From an uncultured Bacteroidales bacterium (GTDB lineage Bacteria > Bacteroidota > Bacteroidia > Bacteroidales > Muribaculaceae), in assembly GCA_947176515.1 (NCBI GenBank), contig CAMWQZ010000015.1:1-10440 (forward strand): a stretch of DNA of 10,440 bases, read 5' to 3'. Positions 1 through 7,103 of this stretch are shown here, one piece after another. The position numbers were made by a program, and so were the translations under genes. Positions within the stretch are counted from its first letter, which is position 1. The number at the start of each line of letters is the position of its first letter. The notes below the pieces were generated by a model. That model did not search any database. It had not been told where the DNA came from and worked only from the letters and a program-made list of their open reading frames with translations.

Positions 1-953
1 CCGCTGTTGTATCAGTTAAGGTTATGGAGCCTCAGTTTGAAGGCCAGACCAAAACCAAACTCGGCAACTCGGAGGTAATCGGCGCCGTGCAGACAGCTGT
101 CAGCGAGGCTCTCCGCAATTATCTCGAAGAAAATCCCCGTCAGGCTCGCACGATTGTCGACAAAGTGATACTCGCCGCCCAGGCCCGTCACGCCGCAAAC
201 AACGCTCGCAAACAAGTGCAGCGCAAGTCTCCGCTTTCAGGCGGCGGTCTCCCCGGCAAACTCGCCGACTGCTCTTCGCGCACGGCTGAGAACTGCGAAA
301 TCTTCATTGTCGAAGGTGACTCGGCAGGCGGAACTGCAAAGCAAGGCCGTGACCGTACATTCCAGGCCATCCTGCCGCTTAGAGGTAAAATCCTCAACGT
401 CGAAAAGGCGATGGAGCACAAAATCCTCGACAACGAAGAAATCTCGAACCTCTTCCGCGCCCTCCGCGTGACTATCGGCACAGAGGAAGACCCCAAGGAA
501 GCCAACCTCAGCAAGCTCGCCTATCATAAGATTATAATCATGACCGATGCCGATGTCGACGGTGCTCACATCGCGACACTCCTTATGACCTTCTTCTTCC
601 GCCGTATGCGCCCGATTATCGAGAACGGCTATCTCTATCTCGCCACTCCGCCGCTCTACAAATGCAAGCGCGGCAAGGCCGAGGAATATTGCTGGACCGA
701 CCAACAAGTGCAGCGCTTCATCGACGAACACGGCAAGGCTACGACCGTGCAGCGTTACAAAGGACTTGGTGAGATGAGCGCAGCCGAGCTCCGAGACACC
801 ACAATGTCGCCCGAAGGCCGCATGCTCAAACAGGTCAACATCAGTGACGCAGCCGAGGCTGACCGCATATTCTCGATGTTGATGGGCGAAGACGTTGGTC
901 CGCGCCGCGACTTCATCGAGGCCAACGCAAGCTACGCTAATATCGACGCATAA
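1..953 (+). CDS. gyrB: DNA gyrase subunit B, C-terminal part (5' end outside the window)
   Basis: This is the ATP-hydrolysing subunit of DNA gyrase, which with GyrA introduces negative supercoils. Only about the last 317 codons are present. The frame is open from base 3, and the residues before the first ATG (AVVSVKV) read straight into the conserved block PQFEGQTKTKLGNSEV, so the ATG at 24 is internal. The TOPRIM domain is complete. Its catalytic glutamate lies in EGDSAGGTAKQGRD (Glu codon at 312) and the metal-binding aspartates in DADVDGAHI (Asp codons at 546, 552 and 558). The GyrA-contacting tail carries QRYKGLGEMS and ends in YANIDA. There is no long insert between DADVDG and QRYKGLGE, unlike the E. 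coli protein. QRYKGLGEM and the AxYANID ending support GyrB rather than ParE. A strong terminator follows. No damage is seen. Confidence 0.98.
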   Translation, partial: AVVSVKVMEPQFEGQTKTKLGNSEVIGAVQTAVSEALRNYLEENPRQARTIVDKVILAAQARHAANNARKQVQRKSPLSGGGLPGKLADCSSRTAENCEIFIVEGDSAGGTAKQGRDRTFQAILPLRGKILNVEKAMEHKILDNEEISNLFRALRVTIGTEEDPKEANLSKLAYHKIIIMTDADVDGAHIATLLMTFFFRRMRPIIENGYLYLATPPLYKCKRGKAEEYCWTDQQVQRFIDEHGKATTVQRYKGLGEMSAAELRDTTMSPEGRMLKQVNISDAAEADRIFSMLMGEDVGPRRDFIEANASYANIDA

Positions 954-974
954 AGCAACACGACATGAAATATG

Positions 975-1016
975 TAACGGTCCGCAACAAAATCAACGTG
1001 CGGGCCGTTATTTTAT
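975..1016 (+). terminator. Rho-independent terminator after gyrB
   Basis: A hairpin forms between AACGGTCCGC (976-985) and GCGGGCCGTT (1000-1009). It gives ten pairs with one G-U wobble, and T975-A1010 extends it by one more. The loop is 14 bases and a T-rich run, TTTTAT, follows at 1011-1016. It lies 22 bases past the gyrB stop and separates gyrB from rnr. Confidence 0.85.
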
Positions 1017-1089
1017 ATATACATAACTAATAATAACATTGTCGACCGACCATCAGTCAGTCGCAACATTCATCATAACGACCAAAACT

Positions 1090-3375
1090 ATGGCAAAATC
1101 AAGTAAAAAAGATAGTAATGCAAAGCGGTTGAAAGAGGCCGTCGAAACATATGTAAGCTGTCAGGAAGGCGGTACTTTTAATTATAAACAGGTTTCTGCC
1201 GCCGTCGGCGCGGTGACTCCAGCTCAGCAGAGAGCCGTGGCACTCAAGCTTGCCGAACTTGCTTTTGACGGAGTCTTGGTCGAAGTCGCACCCGGCAAGT
1301 ACAAGACCCCGAAACGCTCGGTAGTCACTACCGGCGTGTTTGTCCGCCGCTCTAACGGCAAAAACAGCGTCCTTCTTGACGATGACAACGAACCGGTTTT
1401 CGTTGCCGAGCGCAATTCTATGCATGCGCTCAACGGTGACCGCGTGTCAGTGAGCATCGCAGCCAACGTCCCCGGCAAAGAGCCTGAAGCCGAAGTGCTC
1501 GAAATCATCGAGAAGAAAGACCAGACTTTCATCGGCACACTACGCGTCGACCGTCACTATGCATATCTGCTTACCGACTCTAAATTCCTTGCCACAGACA
1601 TTCTTATTCCCAAAGCAAAACTTAAAGGTGGCGTTACCGGCGACAAGGCTGTCGTAAAAATCATTGACTGGCCCGACGACGCTAAAAATCCAGTTGGCGA
1701 AGTCATCGACATACTTGGCAAAACCGGCGAGAATAACGCCGAAATGCACTCTATCCTCGCTGAGTTTGGCCTACCATACCGCTACCCCGAGGCAGTTGAG
1801 AAGGCCGCAGCCAAGATTGACGCCGGCATCACTGACGAAGTCGTTGCTGAGCGTGAGGACATGCGCGGCATAACCACCTTCACCATCGACCCCAAGGATG
1901 CAAAAGACTTTGACGATGCGCTCTCAATCAGAAAACTCCCTAACGGACACTATGAAGTAGGAGTGCATATTGCCGACGTTACCCACTACGTAAAACCCGA
2001 CACTATCATCGACCGCGAGGCTCAGGACCGCGCTACGTCGGTGTATCTCGTTGACCGCGTCGTGCCGATGCTGCCCGAGCATCTCAGCAACGGCATCTGC
2101 TCGCTGCGTCCTGACGAGGACAAACTAACGTTCTCTGTGATTTTCGAAATGGACGAGAATGCCAAGGTCATCAAGTCGCGCATCGCCCGTACAGTGACGC
2201 GAAGCGTGCGCCGCTTCACTTATGAGGAGGCCCAGGAGGTAATCGAAACCGGCAAGGGCGACTTTGCAGAAGAAATTCTTACGCTTGACACTTTAGCAAA
2301 ACAACTTCGCGAGCGCCGCTATGAGAACGGCTCGGTAGAGTTTGACCGCGCGGAGGTGAGATTTGATATTGATGAAAACGGCCATCCGACAGGCGTATAT
2401 TTCAAAGAGTCGAAAGACGCCAACAAGCTTATCGAAGAGTTTATGCTGCTTGCCAACAAAACCGTGGCAACTGTTATCGGCATGACCGGCGACAAGCGCA
2501 AAAAGCCAAAGGCATTTGTATATCGCGTTCATGATATGCCCGACCAGGAAAAGCTGGTCAACCTCACCGCGCTCGCTAAAAACTTCGGTTTCAAAATCAA
2601 GCCGACCGGCTCACCTAAAGAAGTCAATAAGTCAATCAACAAGATGCTCGCCGGCGTCAAGGGCCGTGGAGAAGAAAACTTCCTGTCGACACTCGCAATC
2701 CGCTCAATGGCAAAGGCTGTCTACACCACCGAGAACATCGGTCACTACGGCTTAGGCTTTGACTATTACACTCACTTTACGTCGCCGATCCGCCGCTATC
2801 CTGACATGATGGTTCACCGTCTGCTCGACCGTTATCTCAATGGTGGCCGCAGCGTCAATGTTGAGAAACTTGAAGAAGAGTGCAAGCACTCATCAAATAT
2901 GGAACAGCTCGCCGCCAACGCTGAGCGCGCATCAATCAAATTCAAACAGGTCGAATTCATGGGTGACCACCTCGGCGAGGTCTACGACGGTGTAATCTCA
3001 GGCGTCACCGAATGGGGACTGTATGTCGAGTTGGACGAAAACAAGTGTGAAGGCCTCGTGCCCGTCCGCGACCTTGCAGATGACTATTACGACTACGACG
3101 AAAAAAATTATTGCCTCGTCGGCCGTCGCAATGGCAACCGCTACCGCCTTGGCGACAAAGTTAAGGTACAGGTCGCGCGCGCTAACCTCGATAAAAAGCA
3201 GCTCGACTTCGTGCTTGTCGACGAGAAAAATCCACCTCGCTCGCTCGATAACCTCGCGGCTCCAGCGATTTCTGAAGTGATGCGCTCATCTGGCAAAGCG
3301 AACAAGTCGAAACACCAGTCGCGCAGCAAGTCAGGCAAATCGACTAAAAAAGGCAAATCGTCACGCCGCAAATAA
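1090..3375 (+). CDS. rnr: Ribonuclease R, 3'-5' exoribonuclease of the RNase II/RNB family
   Basis: RNase R degrades RNA, including structured RNA, processively from the 3' end in the cytoplasm, and acts in mRNA decay and rRNA quality control. Numbering from the ATG at 1090 gives 761 residues, a usual length. The order is a lysine-rich start with a winged-helix-like segment, cold-shock/OB domains (about 75-230), the RNB catalytic domain (about 255-600), an S1 domain (about 630-710) and a basic Ser/Lys/Arg tail. The active-site block ITTFTIDPKDAKDFDDALS supplies Asp267, Asp273, Asp275 and Asp276, equivalent to the metal-binding aspartates of E. coli RNase R. The frame is also open from a TTG at 1039, but those 17 extra residues do not look like family sequence, and the ATG start MAKSSKKD gives a normal N-terminus. 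A weak -7-like TAACATTG at 1034-1041 would put the transcript start downstream of that TTG. folB follows after nine bases. Confidence 0.97.
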   Translation: MAKSSKKDSNAKRLKEAVETYVSCQEGGTFNYKQVSAAVGAVTPAQQRAVALKLAELAFDGVLVEVAPGKYKTPKRSVVTTGVFVRRSNGKNSVLLDDDNEPVFVAERNSMHALNGDRVSVSIAANVPGKEPEAEVLEIIEKKDQTFIGTLRVDRHYAYLLTDSKFLATDILIPKAKLKGGVTGDKAVVKIIDWPDDAKNPVGEVIDILGKTGENNAEMHSILAEFGLPYRYPEAVEKAAAKIDAGITDEVVAEREDMRGITTFTIDPKDAKDFDDALSIRKLPNGHYEVGVHIADVTHYVKPDTIIDREAQDRATSVYLVDRVVPMLPEHLSNGICSLRPDEDKLTFSVIFEMDENAKVIKSRIARTVTRSVRRFTYEEAQEVIETGKGDFAEEILTLDTLAKQLRERRYENGSVEFDRAEVRFDIDENGHPTGVYFKESKDANKLIEEFMLLANKTVATVIGMTGDKRKKPKAFVYRVHDMPDQEKLVNLTALAKNFGFKIKPTGSPKEVNKSINKMLAGVKGRGEENFLSTLAIRSMAKAVYTTENIGHYGLGFDYYTHFTSPIRRYPDMMVHRLLDRYLNGGRSVNVEKLEEECKHSSNMEQLAANAERASIKFKQVEFMGDHLGEVYDGVISGVTEWGLYVELDENKCEGLVPVRDLADDYYDYDEKNYCLVGRRNGNRYRLGDKVKVQVARANLDKKQLDFVLVDEKNPPRSLDNLAAPAISEVMRSSGKANKSKHQSRSKSGKSTKKGKSSRRK

Positions 3376-3384
3376 ATCCAGGCG

Positions 3385-3741
3385 ATGAAAGCAACCATAG
3401 AGATTGAGGGTCTGCGTGTGTGGGCTCGCCACGGTGTGTTCAGCCAAGAGCGCACCGTCGGCAATCTTTTTGAAGTGTCGCTGTCGCTCGTCTATCCGCC
3501 GGCACTGAAAGCCGTGAAGACAGACTGCGTAGACGATACGCTCAATTATGCTCAGGCGGTTGAGATTGTGAAATGCGTGATGTCAGAGCCCTCGGCTCTC
3601 TTAGAGCATGTGGCAGGGCGCATCCACGCAGCCCTGACCGCAGCATACCCCGAAATAGAATCAGGCCGCATCAAGGTAACCAAACTCGCACCCCCCGTCT
3701 CTGCCGAACTCACCGCCGCCCACTTCACCCTCGAATTTTAA
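3385..3741 (+). CDS. folB: Dihydroneopterin aldolase
   Basis: FolB converts 7,8-dihydroneopterin to 6-hydroxymethyl-7,8-dihydropterin and glycolaldehyde in folate synthesis, acting in the cytoplasm as a ring-shaped oligomer. At 118 aa it has the usual length. The N-terminal block GLRVWARHGVFSQERTVGN carries Glu22. LNYAQ carries the conserved Tyr55. LLEHVAGRI carries the pterin-anchoring Glu74, and TKLAPP carries the catalytic Lys100. The numbering of Glu22, Glu74 and Lys100 matches the well-studied Staphylococcus aureus enzyme. The start lies nine bases after the rnr stop with no terminator between, so the two genes are probably cotranscribed. This is the last gene of the housekeeping block: immediately after it composition drops and gene direction reverses. 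Confidence 0.95.
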   Translation: MKATIEIEGLRVWARHGVFSQERTVGNLFEVSLSLVYPPALKAVKTDCVDDTLNYAQAVEIVKCVMSEPSALLEHVAGRIHAALTAAYPEIESGRIKVTKLAPPVSAELTAAHFTLEF

Positions 3742-3798
3742 ACCAAATTTTCCAAAATGTAGACAACTGATGATTTCATGATACATAGCTTTTAGGAG

Positions 3799-3843
3799 AA
3801 AAACCACAAATGTTTACTCTTAGTTATCAATCAAACATTTATG
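3799..3843 (-). terminator. Probable rho-independent terminator of the minus-strand receiver operon
   Basis: On the minus strand, CATAAATGTTT (3843-3833) can pair with AAACATTTGTG (3815-3805). This is an eleven-pair, AT-rich stem with one G-U wobble. It is followed by G and then five T (minus-strand reading of 3803-3799). The stem starts directly after the stop codon at 3844-3846. On the plus strand the wobble becomes a C-A mismatch and no T run follows, so it is better suited to ending the minus-strand transcript than that of folB. Confidence 0.55.
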
Positions 3844-4848
3844 TTAATCACTAATAATTGAACGGTCATGCATATAAGTGTAATACCACTTCATGACAGC
3901 AAAAAAAGCGCAATAAGTTGCGTTCAGCACATTACGATTATAATATGCTCCATAATAGCTATCAGAATGTTTAGTGATAAAATGACTATTATGATTGGTC
4001 ATATCGCCCAGGAATTTTATTAAATATTTTGTTTCTTGGTTACAAATATCAAACGATACATAAGGATTATTGAAATCGGGTTTAGGCTTGCCGTCACGGT
4101 CTTTTACAATAGCGCCATTTGCATCTTTAAGATAGTAACATGATTCACAAAGATAACGTATACGCTGATTAAACGAATTTTTACTATCGGCATTAATCTT
4201 AATTATACCGATGTCATTAAGTTTTTGAAGCATATTTTCTAAAACCTTTCTCATACGGTTGTATGGGTCATAGAAAAGCGATGATTCAGAAAATCCCTTA
4301 ACGATTTCATCCATAACAGCCTTTTGCTCAGAGTCAAGGAAGCCTTCGTTGAATAAGTTATGACACTCTTCATGCCCGACGTAAAAATGGTATGATGAAT
4401 CAAAATCCGAAAGCATCTTGGTGATAAGATTTCTCACCAGTTCTCCTTTGTCAAAGGCTCTCCCGGATTCTACAATATGTCGTATAGTCATTTCAAACTT
4501 TCCCAAATCGGTATTTGCGGAATACACATACATCGGCACAGGTTTAATCTGATTGACTAATTCTATAGCATCGGCCACGACGTAGTCGCTTGCTTCTTTT
4601 CCTGCAGAATTGGCCATGCCACGCAAATCAAATACTACGCCTTGGTACAGATTGGGATTTCTTTTAAATTCCTCAGCGAATTCTTCGTAAGTGGGCACTC
4701 CTTTGACACCGATGCCACTTTCCTCAACTTTATGAACATCTCTTAAGAAACCACTTGCAGCTCTACGATAATTCTCATTGATATCGTTATTATCCTTGGG
4801 GATTGGGATAAAGTAATCATCAAGCCATAAAACGTTGTATATCATCAT
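3844..4848 (-). CDS. Receiver-domain protein with an unrecognised C-terminal domain
   Basis: A 334-aa soluble protein. The N-terminal part (about 1-140) reads as a phosphoacceptor receiver domain with the full set of key residues: acidic pair Asp10/Asp11 (VLWLDDY), candidate phosphoacceptor Asp74 (VVFDLRG), switch Ser110 (YVYSA) and Lys134 (FDKGE). It is longer than a classical CheY domain, with an insertion after the first strand. The C-terminal part (about 185-334) is no DNA-binding output domain that I recognise. It is helical and rich in aromatics. A stretch starting RKVLENMLQKL (200-210) and a later GDMTNHNSHF (281-290) loosely recall HEPN/DUF4145-type all-helical domains, but this is a weak resemblance. 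The gene begins two bases after the stop of the kinase-like gene (ATG at 4848 or 4845), so translation is probably coupled and the two are likely partners. I infer phosphorylation-controlled activity and cannot name the output. Confidence 0.85.
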   Translation of the reverse strand: MMIYNVLWLDDYFIPIPKDNNDINENYRRAASGFLRDVHKVEESGIGVKGVPTYEEFAEEFKRNPNLYQGVVFDLRGMANSAGKEASDYVVADAIELVNQIKPVPMYVYSANTDLGKFEMTIRHIVESGRAFDKGELVRNLITKMLSDFDSSYHFYVGHEECHNLFNEGFLDSEQKAVMDEIVKGFSESSLFYDPYNRMRKVLENMLQKLNDIGIIKINADSKNSFNQRIRYLCESCYYLKDANGAIVKDRDGKPKPDFNNPYVSFDICNQETKYLIKFLGDMTNHNSHFITKHSDSYYGAYYNRNVLNATYCAFFAVMKWYYTYMHDRSIISD

Positions 4849-4850
4849 AA

Positions 4851-5777
4851 CTATTTCTTGATAAAAAGTTTGTATACCACCAATCCATTCTCAGAAAGGA
4901 ATTGGGCATCTCCACCGATTTCCTTCATGGCATTCCTAATGGAAAACATACCTTTCCCCTCATTGCCGGATTTTCCGCTCGTGTAGCCGTAATCGAAAAT
5001 TTGTTTAGAATCGCCCTTGAATTGGGTGCCATTGTTCTGAATAGACACCACAAGGAAATCTTTTTCCTCTGCATCCACGGAAACAACAACTTTCTTCTCG
5101 GTAATCAGTTTTTTCTTTTGTTCTGTTGCGCTAAAAGCGTGACGCTCAATATTTGACCGAATATTAAGAAGAACCTCATTTAAGAACTTATCCCCGTCAA
5201 TATTAACGTAGTATTGAGACATAAGGAACTCATTGACATACGATACAATTGCTACAGGAGTTTTGTCAAGACCCTTTTGAATAATTTCGAGCAGATTCAC
5301 TTTGGTGCAAGTGATATTTCCACTATTCACATCATGTTCAAGAGATTGGAGCGCAATACAGATTGATAGGTAGTCATTACGGCTGTCTTGAATGAGATTA
5401 TAGGTGTCGTTATTCGCCAGTGGTTGCTTAAAATATTGCGTATTATTATAACAAGTGTCGTAAAAGGGGATGATGACGTTCTTGATCTTGGGGATAATAT
5501 CATCAAGCGTTTTTTTGATATTACCTCTAAGAGATGCCAACTTCTTTTCCTCAGAGTCTTCTTCCGAATCATACCATTTCCTCGAAAAGAAACTCATTAT
5601 TGAAGTAGCAGTCTTGTGCACTTCGTTTATATTTACCCTATGTTCAAGAATAAATTCTTTTGTTACCTGCCCATCGTTGAGTATCGAATCAATCGGGTCC
5701 AGCACCGCCAAACGGAGCCGCATCTTAACATTGTGTTTGTTTGCGCCAATGTCCTTTATAAGTTCTGCTGATGTCAT
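4851..5777 (-). CDS. GHKL-type ATPase, cytosolic sensor histidine kinase-like protein
   Basis: A 308-aa protein without membrane segments. The C-terminal 120 residues match a HATPase_c domain. The N box FLNEVLLNIRSNIERHAF contains Asn205 and Asn209 in canonical spacing. The G1 region is SIQNNGTQF (245-253), with Asn248 where most histidine kinases have Asp. The F/G2 region is FDYGYTSGKSGNEGKGMFSI (261-280), and IRNAMKEIGG follows as in kinases. The segment TKVNLLEIIQKGL (158-170) sits where kinases join the dimerisation helices to the ATPase domain. The N-terminal 150 residues are helical. No standard H box is obvious: His15 (NKHNVK) and His55 (EVHKTATS) are only candidates. It probably phosphorylates or otherwise controls the receiver protein encoded two bases downstream. 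It starts 12 bases after the Gly/Ala-rich membrane protein gene, so the three form one operon. A non-phosphorylating GHKL role remains possible. Confidence 0.85.
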   Translation of the reverse strand: MTSAELIKDIGANKHNVKMRLRLAVLDPIDSILNDGQVTKEFILEHRVNINEVHKTATSIMSFFSRKWYDSEEDSEEKKLASLRGNIKKTLDDIIPKIKNVIIPFYDTCYNNTQYFKQPLANNDTYNLIQDSRNDYLSICIALQSLEHDVNSGNITCTKVNLLEIIQKGLDKTPVAIVSYVNEFLMSQYYVNIDGDKFLNEVLLNIRSNIERHAFSATEQKKKLITEKKVVVSVDAEEKDFLVVSIQNNGTQFKGDSKQIFDYGYTSGKSGNEGKGMFSIRNAMKEIGGDAQFLSENGLVVYKLFIKK

Positions 5778-5789
5778 AGAATTGTGGTA

Positions 5790-6680
5790 TTACAAGTTTG
5801 CAGATTCTCTTGAAAGCTTACCTAATGTTTTAGCCTTATCAACGATATCAAAGAGGAGCTCCTGATTATACGCAGAACAATTATAATCACGCGTATTTTC
5901 AGTAATATTGCTATTGTCTATAAACTTCTGAAGCGGGGTTATCAGGCGCTTGGTCTCCGTAGAAATCTGTTTTACACGCTGACGAGCCTTCTCTAATTTA
6001 TAGACTTCTTTATCTATTTTCTTACATTCAGCCTCTAACGCTTCGATGGTTTTCTTGTTTTTCGAGCCTTTAGTAAGAGAGACACCAAGAAAGGAAATTG
6101 CACTCACACCAGCTATGCCCCACCCAATAGGGCCCAAGAGACTAATCAATGCAGTCCCACCGGCAATACCCGATCCTCCAGCTGCAAGAGTTCCACCTCC
6201 TAACCATGCAAGTGCCGCATTAGTGGCAGCAGCCCCACCAAGCGCAGAAATAGCAGTACCAGTGCTTGCAGTACCAAAGGTGGTGGCAACTGCAATTGCA
6301 GCCGTAGACCCCCCAACAGCGACGGCTCCACCAACAGTAGCAGTTCCTAACAATACTCCGTTTTGAGTCTCTATATTGTATTCTCTTCGGATAGATTTGT
6401 CCTTATCTACGGCAGTTTTAATAACAGAAACCAAGGACATTGCAGTGGTAATCCCATTAATAATTGAATTGGGACAATGGGCAAGATTTTTAACGTAGGC
6501 ATTCAGACCGCTTATCAATTGATAGGATCTTTCGCGAAGATTAAAAAGGGCAACGGCATCGTTAGTCGCAGATTCTACTAAATTAAGAAAGGCTTCTCTC
6601 TTTTTTTCGTATGTCGCAGCGACTTGTTTTAAATCCTCTCCGTGATTGAGTGGATTGATTATTTTTGAAAATATACTCAT
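5790..6680 (-). CDS. Gly/Ala-rich putative membrane-inserting protein with flanking helical arms
   Basis: A 296-aa protein of unknown function with a striking three-part layout. Residues 13-65 are charged and helix-forming. Residues 108-202 form one long Gly/Ala/Thr/Ser-rich hydrophobic stretch with many small-xxx-small steps (VGGAVAVGGS, LGGAAATNAALAWLGGG, LLGPIGWGIAG). Residues 206-255 are a lysine/glutamate-rich predicted coiled coil, followed by a short C-terminal tail. There is no signal peptide. A soluble helical protein that can expose a hydrophobic hairpin is a layout seen in alpha-helical pore-forming proteins, so a membrane-active effector or a stress-responsive membrane sensor is plausible; this is inference. 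The block GAAATNAALAWLGGG recalls uncharacterised bacterial proteins I have seen, without a known function. It is the first gene of a three-gene operon with the kinase-like and receiver genes. A promoter candidate lies directly upstream. MSIFSKIINP is taken as the start because no other ATG is near. Confidence 0.85.
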   Translation of the reverse strand: MSIFSKIINPLNHGEDLKQVAATYEKKREAFLNLVESATNDAVALFNLRERSYQLISGLNAYVKNLAHCPNSIINGITTAMSLVSVIKTAVDKDKSIRREYNIETQNGVLLGTATVGGAVAVGGSTAAIAVATTFGTASTGTAISALGGAAATNAALAWLGGGTLAAGGSGIAGGTALISLLGPIGWGIAGVSAISFLGVSLTKGSKNKKTIEALEAECKKIDKEVYKLEKARQRVKQISTETKRLITPLQKFIDNSNITENTRDYNCSAYNQELLFDIVDKAKTLGKLSRESANL

Positions 6681-6684
6681 GGTG

Positions 6685-6716
6685 CAAATCTACTAAATTT
6701 TGTGGATATAGGCAAT
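6685..6716 (-). promoter_or_regulatory. Bacteroidetes-type promoter candidate for the three-gene receiver operon
   Basis: On the minus strand TAGATTTG (6692-6685) fits the Bacteroidetes -7 consensus TAnnTTTG exactly. Twenty bases upstream lies ATTG (6716-6713), close to the -33 TTTG element, and the consensus spacing is about 19-21. Only four bases (CACC) separate the -7 box from the ATG at 6680, so the transcript would begin at or next to the start codon. Confidence 0.5.
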
Positions 6717-6746
6717 TTTGAGCCTATCTTGAATGTCTTGGCTGAT

Positions 6747-7082
6747 TTATAATTTAAAGAAGCCTAACTCATTACGGATTTTTTCCACACTAACCACATC
6801 AATGTCTTTAGGTTGATTACGGATAATAGTCATCAGTTCACTGGTTGAGATTGTTTGAATCAACTTCAAAGAATCTTGATTTCTCAGAAAGATGTTGAAG
6901 CTATTATCGAGTTCATCGAAAATAATTTCAACCCGACCTTTGAACTTGTTTCCCTCTAATTTGAAACTGATACCATGTTCTATATTACAAAGTGTAGTGG
7001 CATCAATTCTCCATGATGCAGTAGCTTCGTGGCCGCTAAGGATTAATTGCCAAATATTTAATTAATTGTGGTCTTGGATCAT
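6747..7082 (-). pseudogene. Small hypothetical reading frame interrupted by an early stop codon
   Basis: On the minus strand an ATG at 7082, 21 bases after the peptidase stop, opens a frame that reads MIQDHN and hits TAA at 7064-7062. The same frame then continues for 104 codons to TAA at 6749-6747. The downstream translation looks like real protein: it starts LNIWQLILSGHEATASWRID, then KLEGNKFKGRVEIIFDE in the middle, and ends VEKIRNELGFFKL. No ATG, GTG or TTG occurs in frame between the stop and 6870, so a full-length product has no ordinary start. The simplest reading is a gene inactivated by a nonsense change or by slippage in the repetitive AATTAATTAA at the stop. A non-standard start such as the ATT at 7055, or a sequencing error, is possible. 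I do not recognise the family. Placement at the end of the peptidase operon suggests it was once its last gene. Confidence 0.5.
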
Positions 7083-7103
7083 AATGTAAATAAGCTTAAA
7101 AAT

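Noticed and set aside
1039..1089. TTG start for rnr giving 17 extra residues
   Set aside because: The extension MSTDHQSVATFIITTKT does not look like an RNase R N-terminus, and the ATG at 1090 yields a normal start and length.
5388..5865. Plus-strand frames opposite the kinase-like gene
   Set aside because: They are overlapping antisense frames without motifs; the minus-strand HATPase boxes identify the real gene.
6046..6366. Plus-strand 106-aa frame rich in Pro/Ala/Val
   Set aside because: It is the complement of the Gly/Ala-rich core of the 296-aa protein; GC-rich Gly/Ala codons read backwards give such frames.
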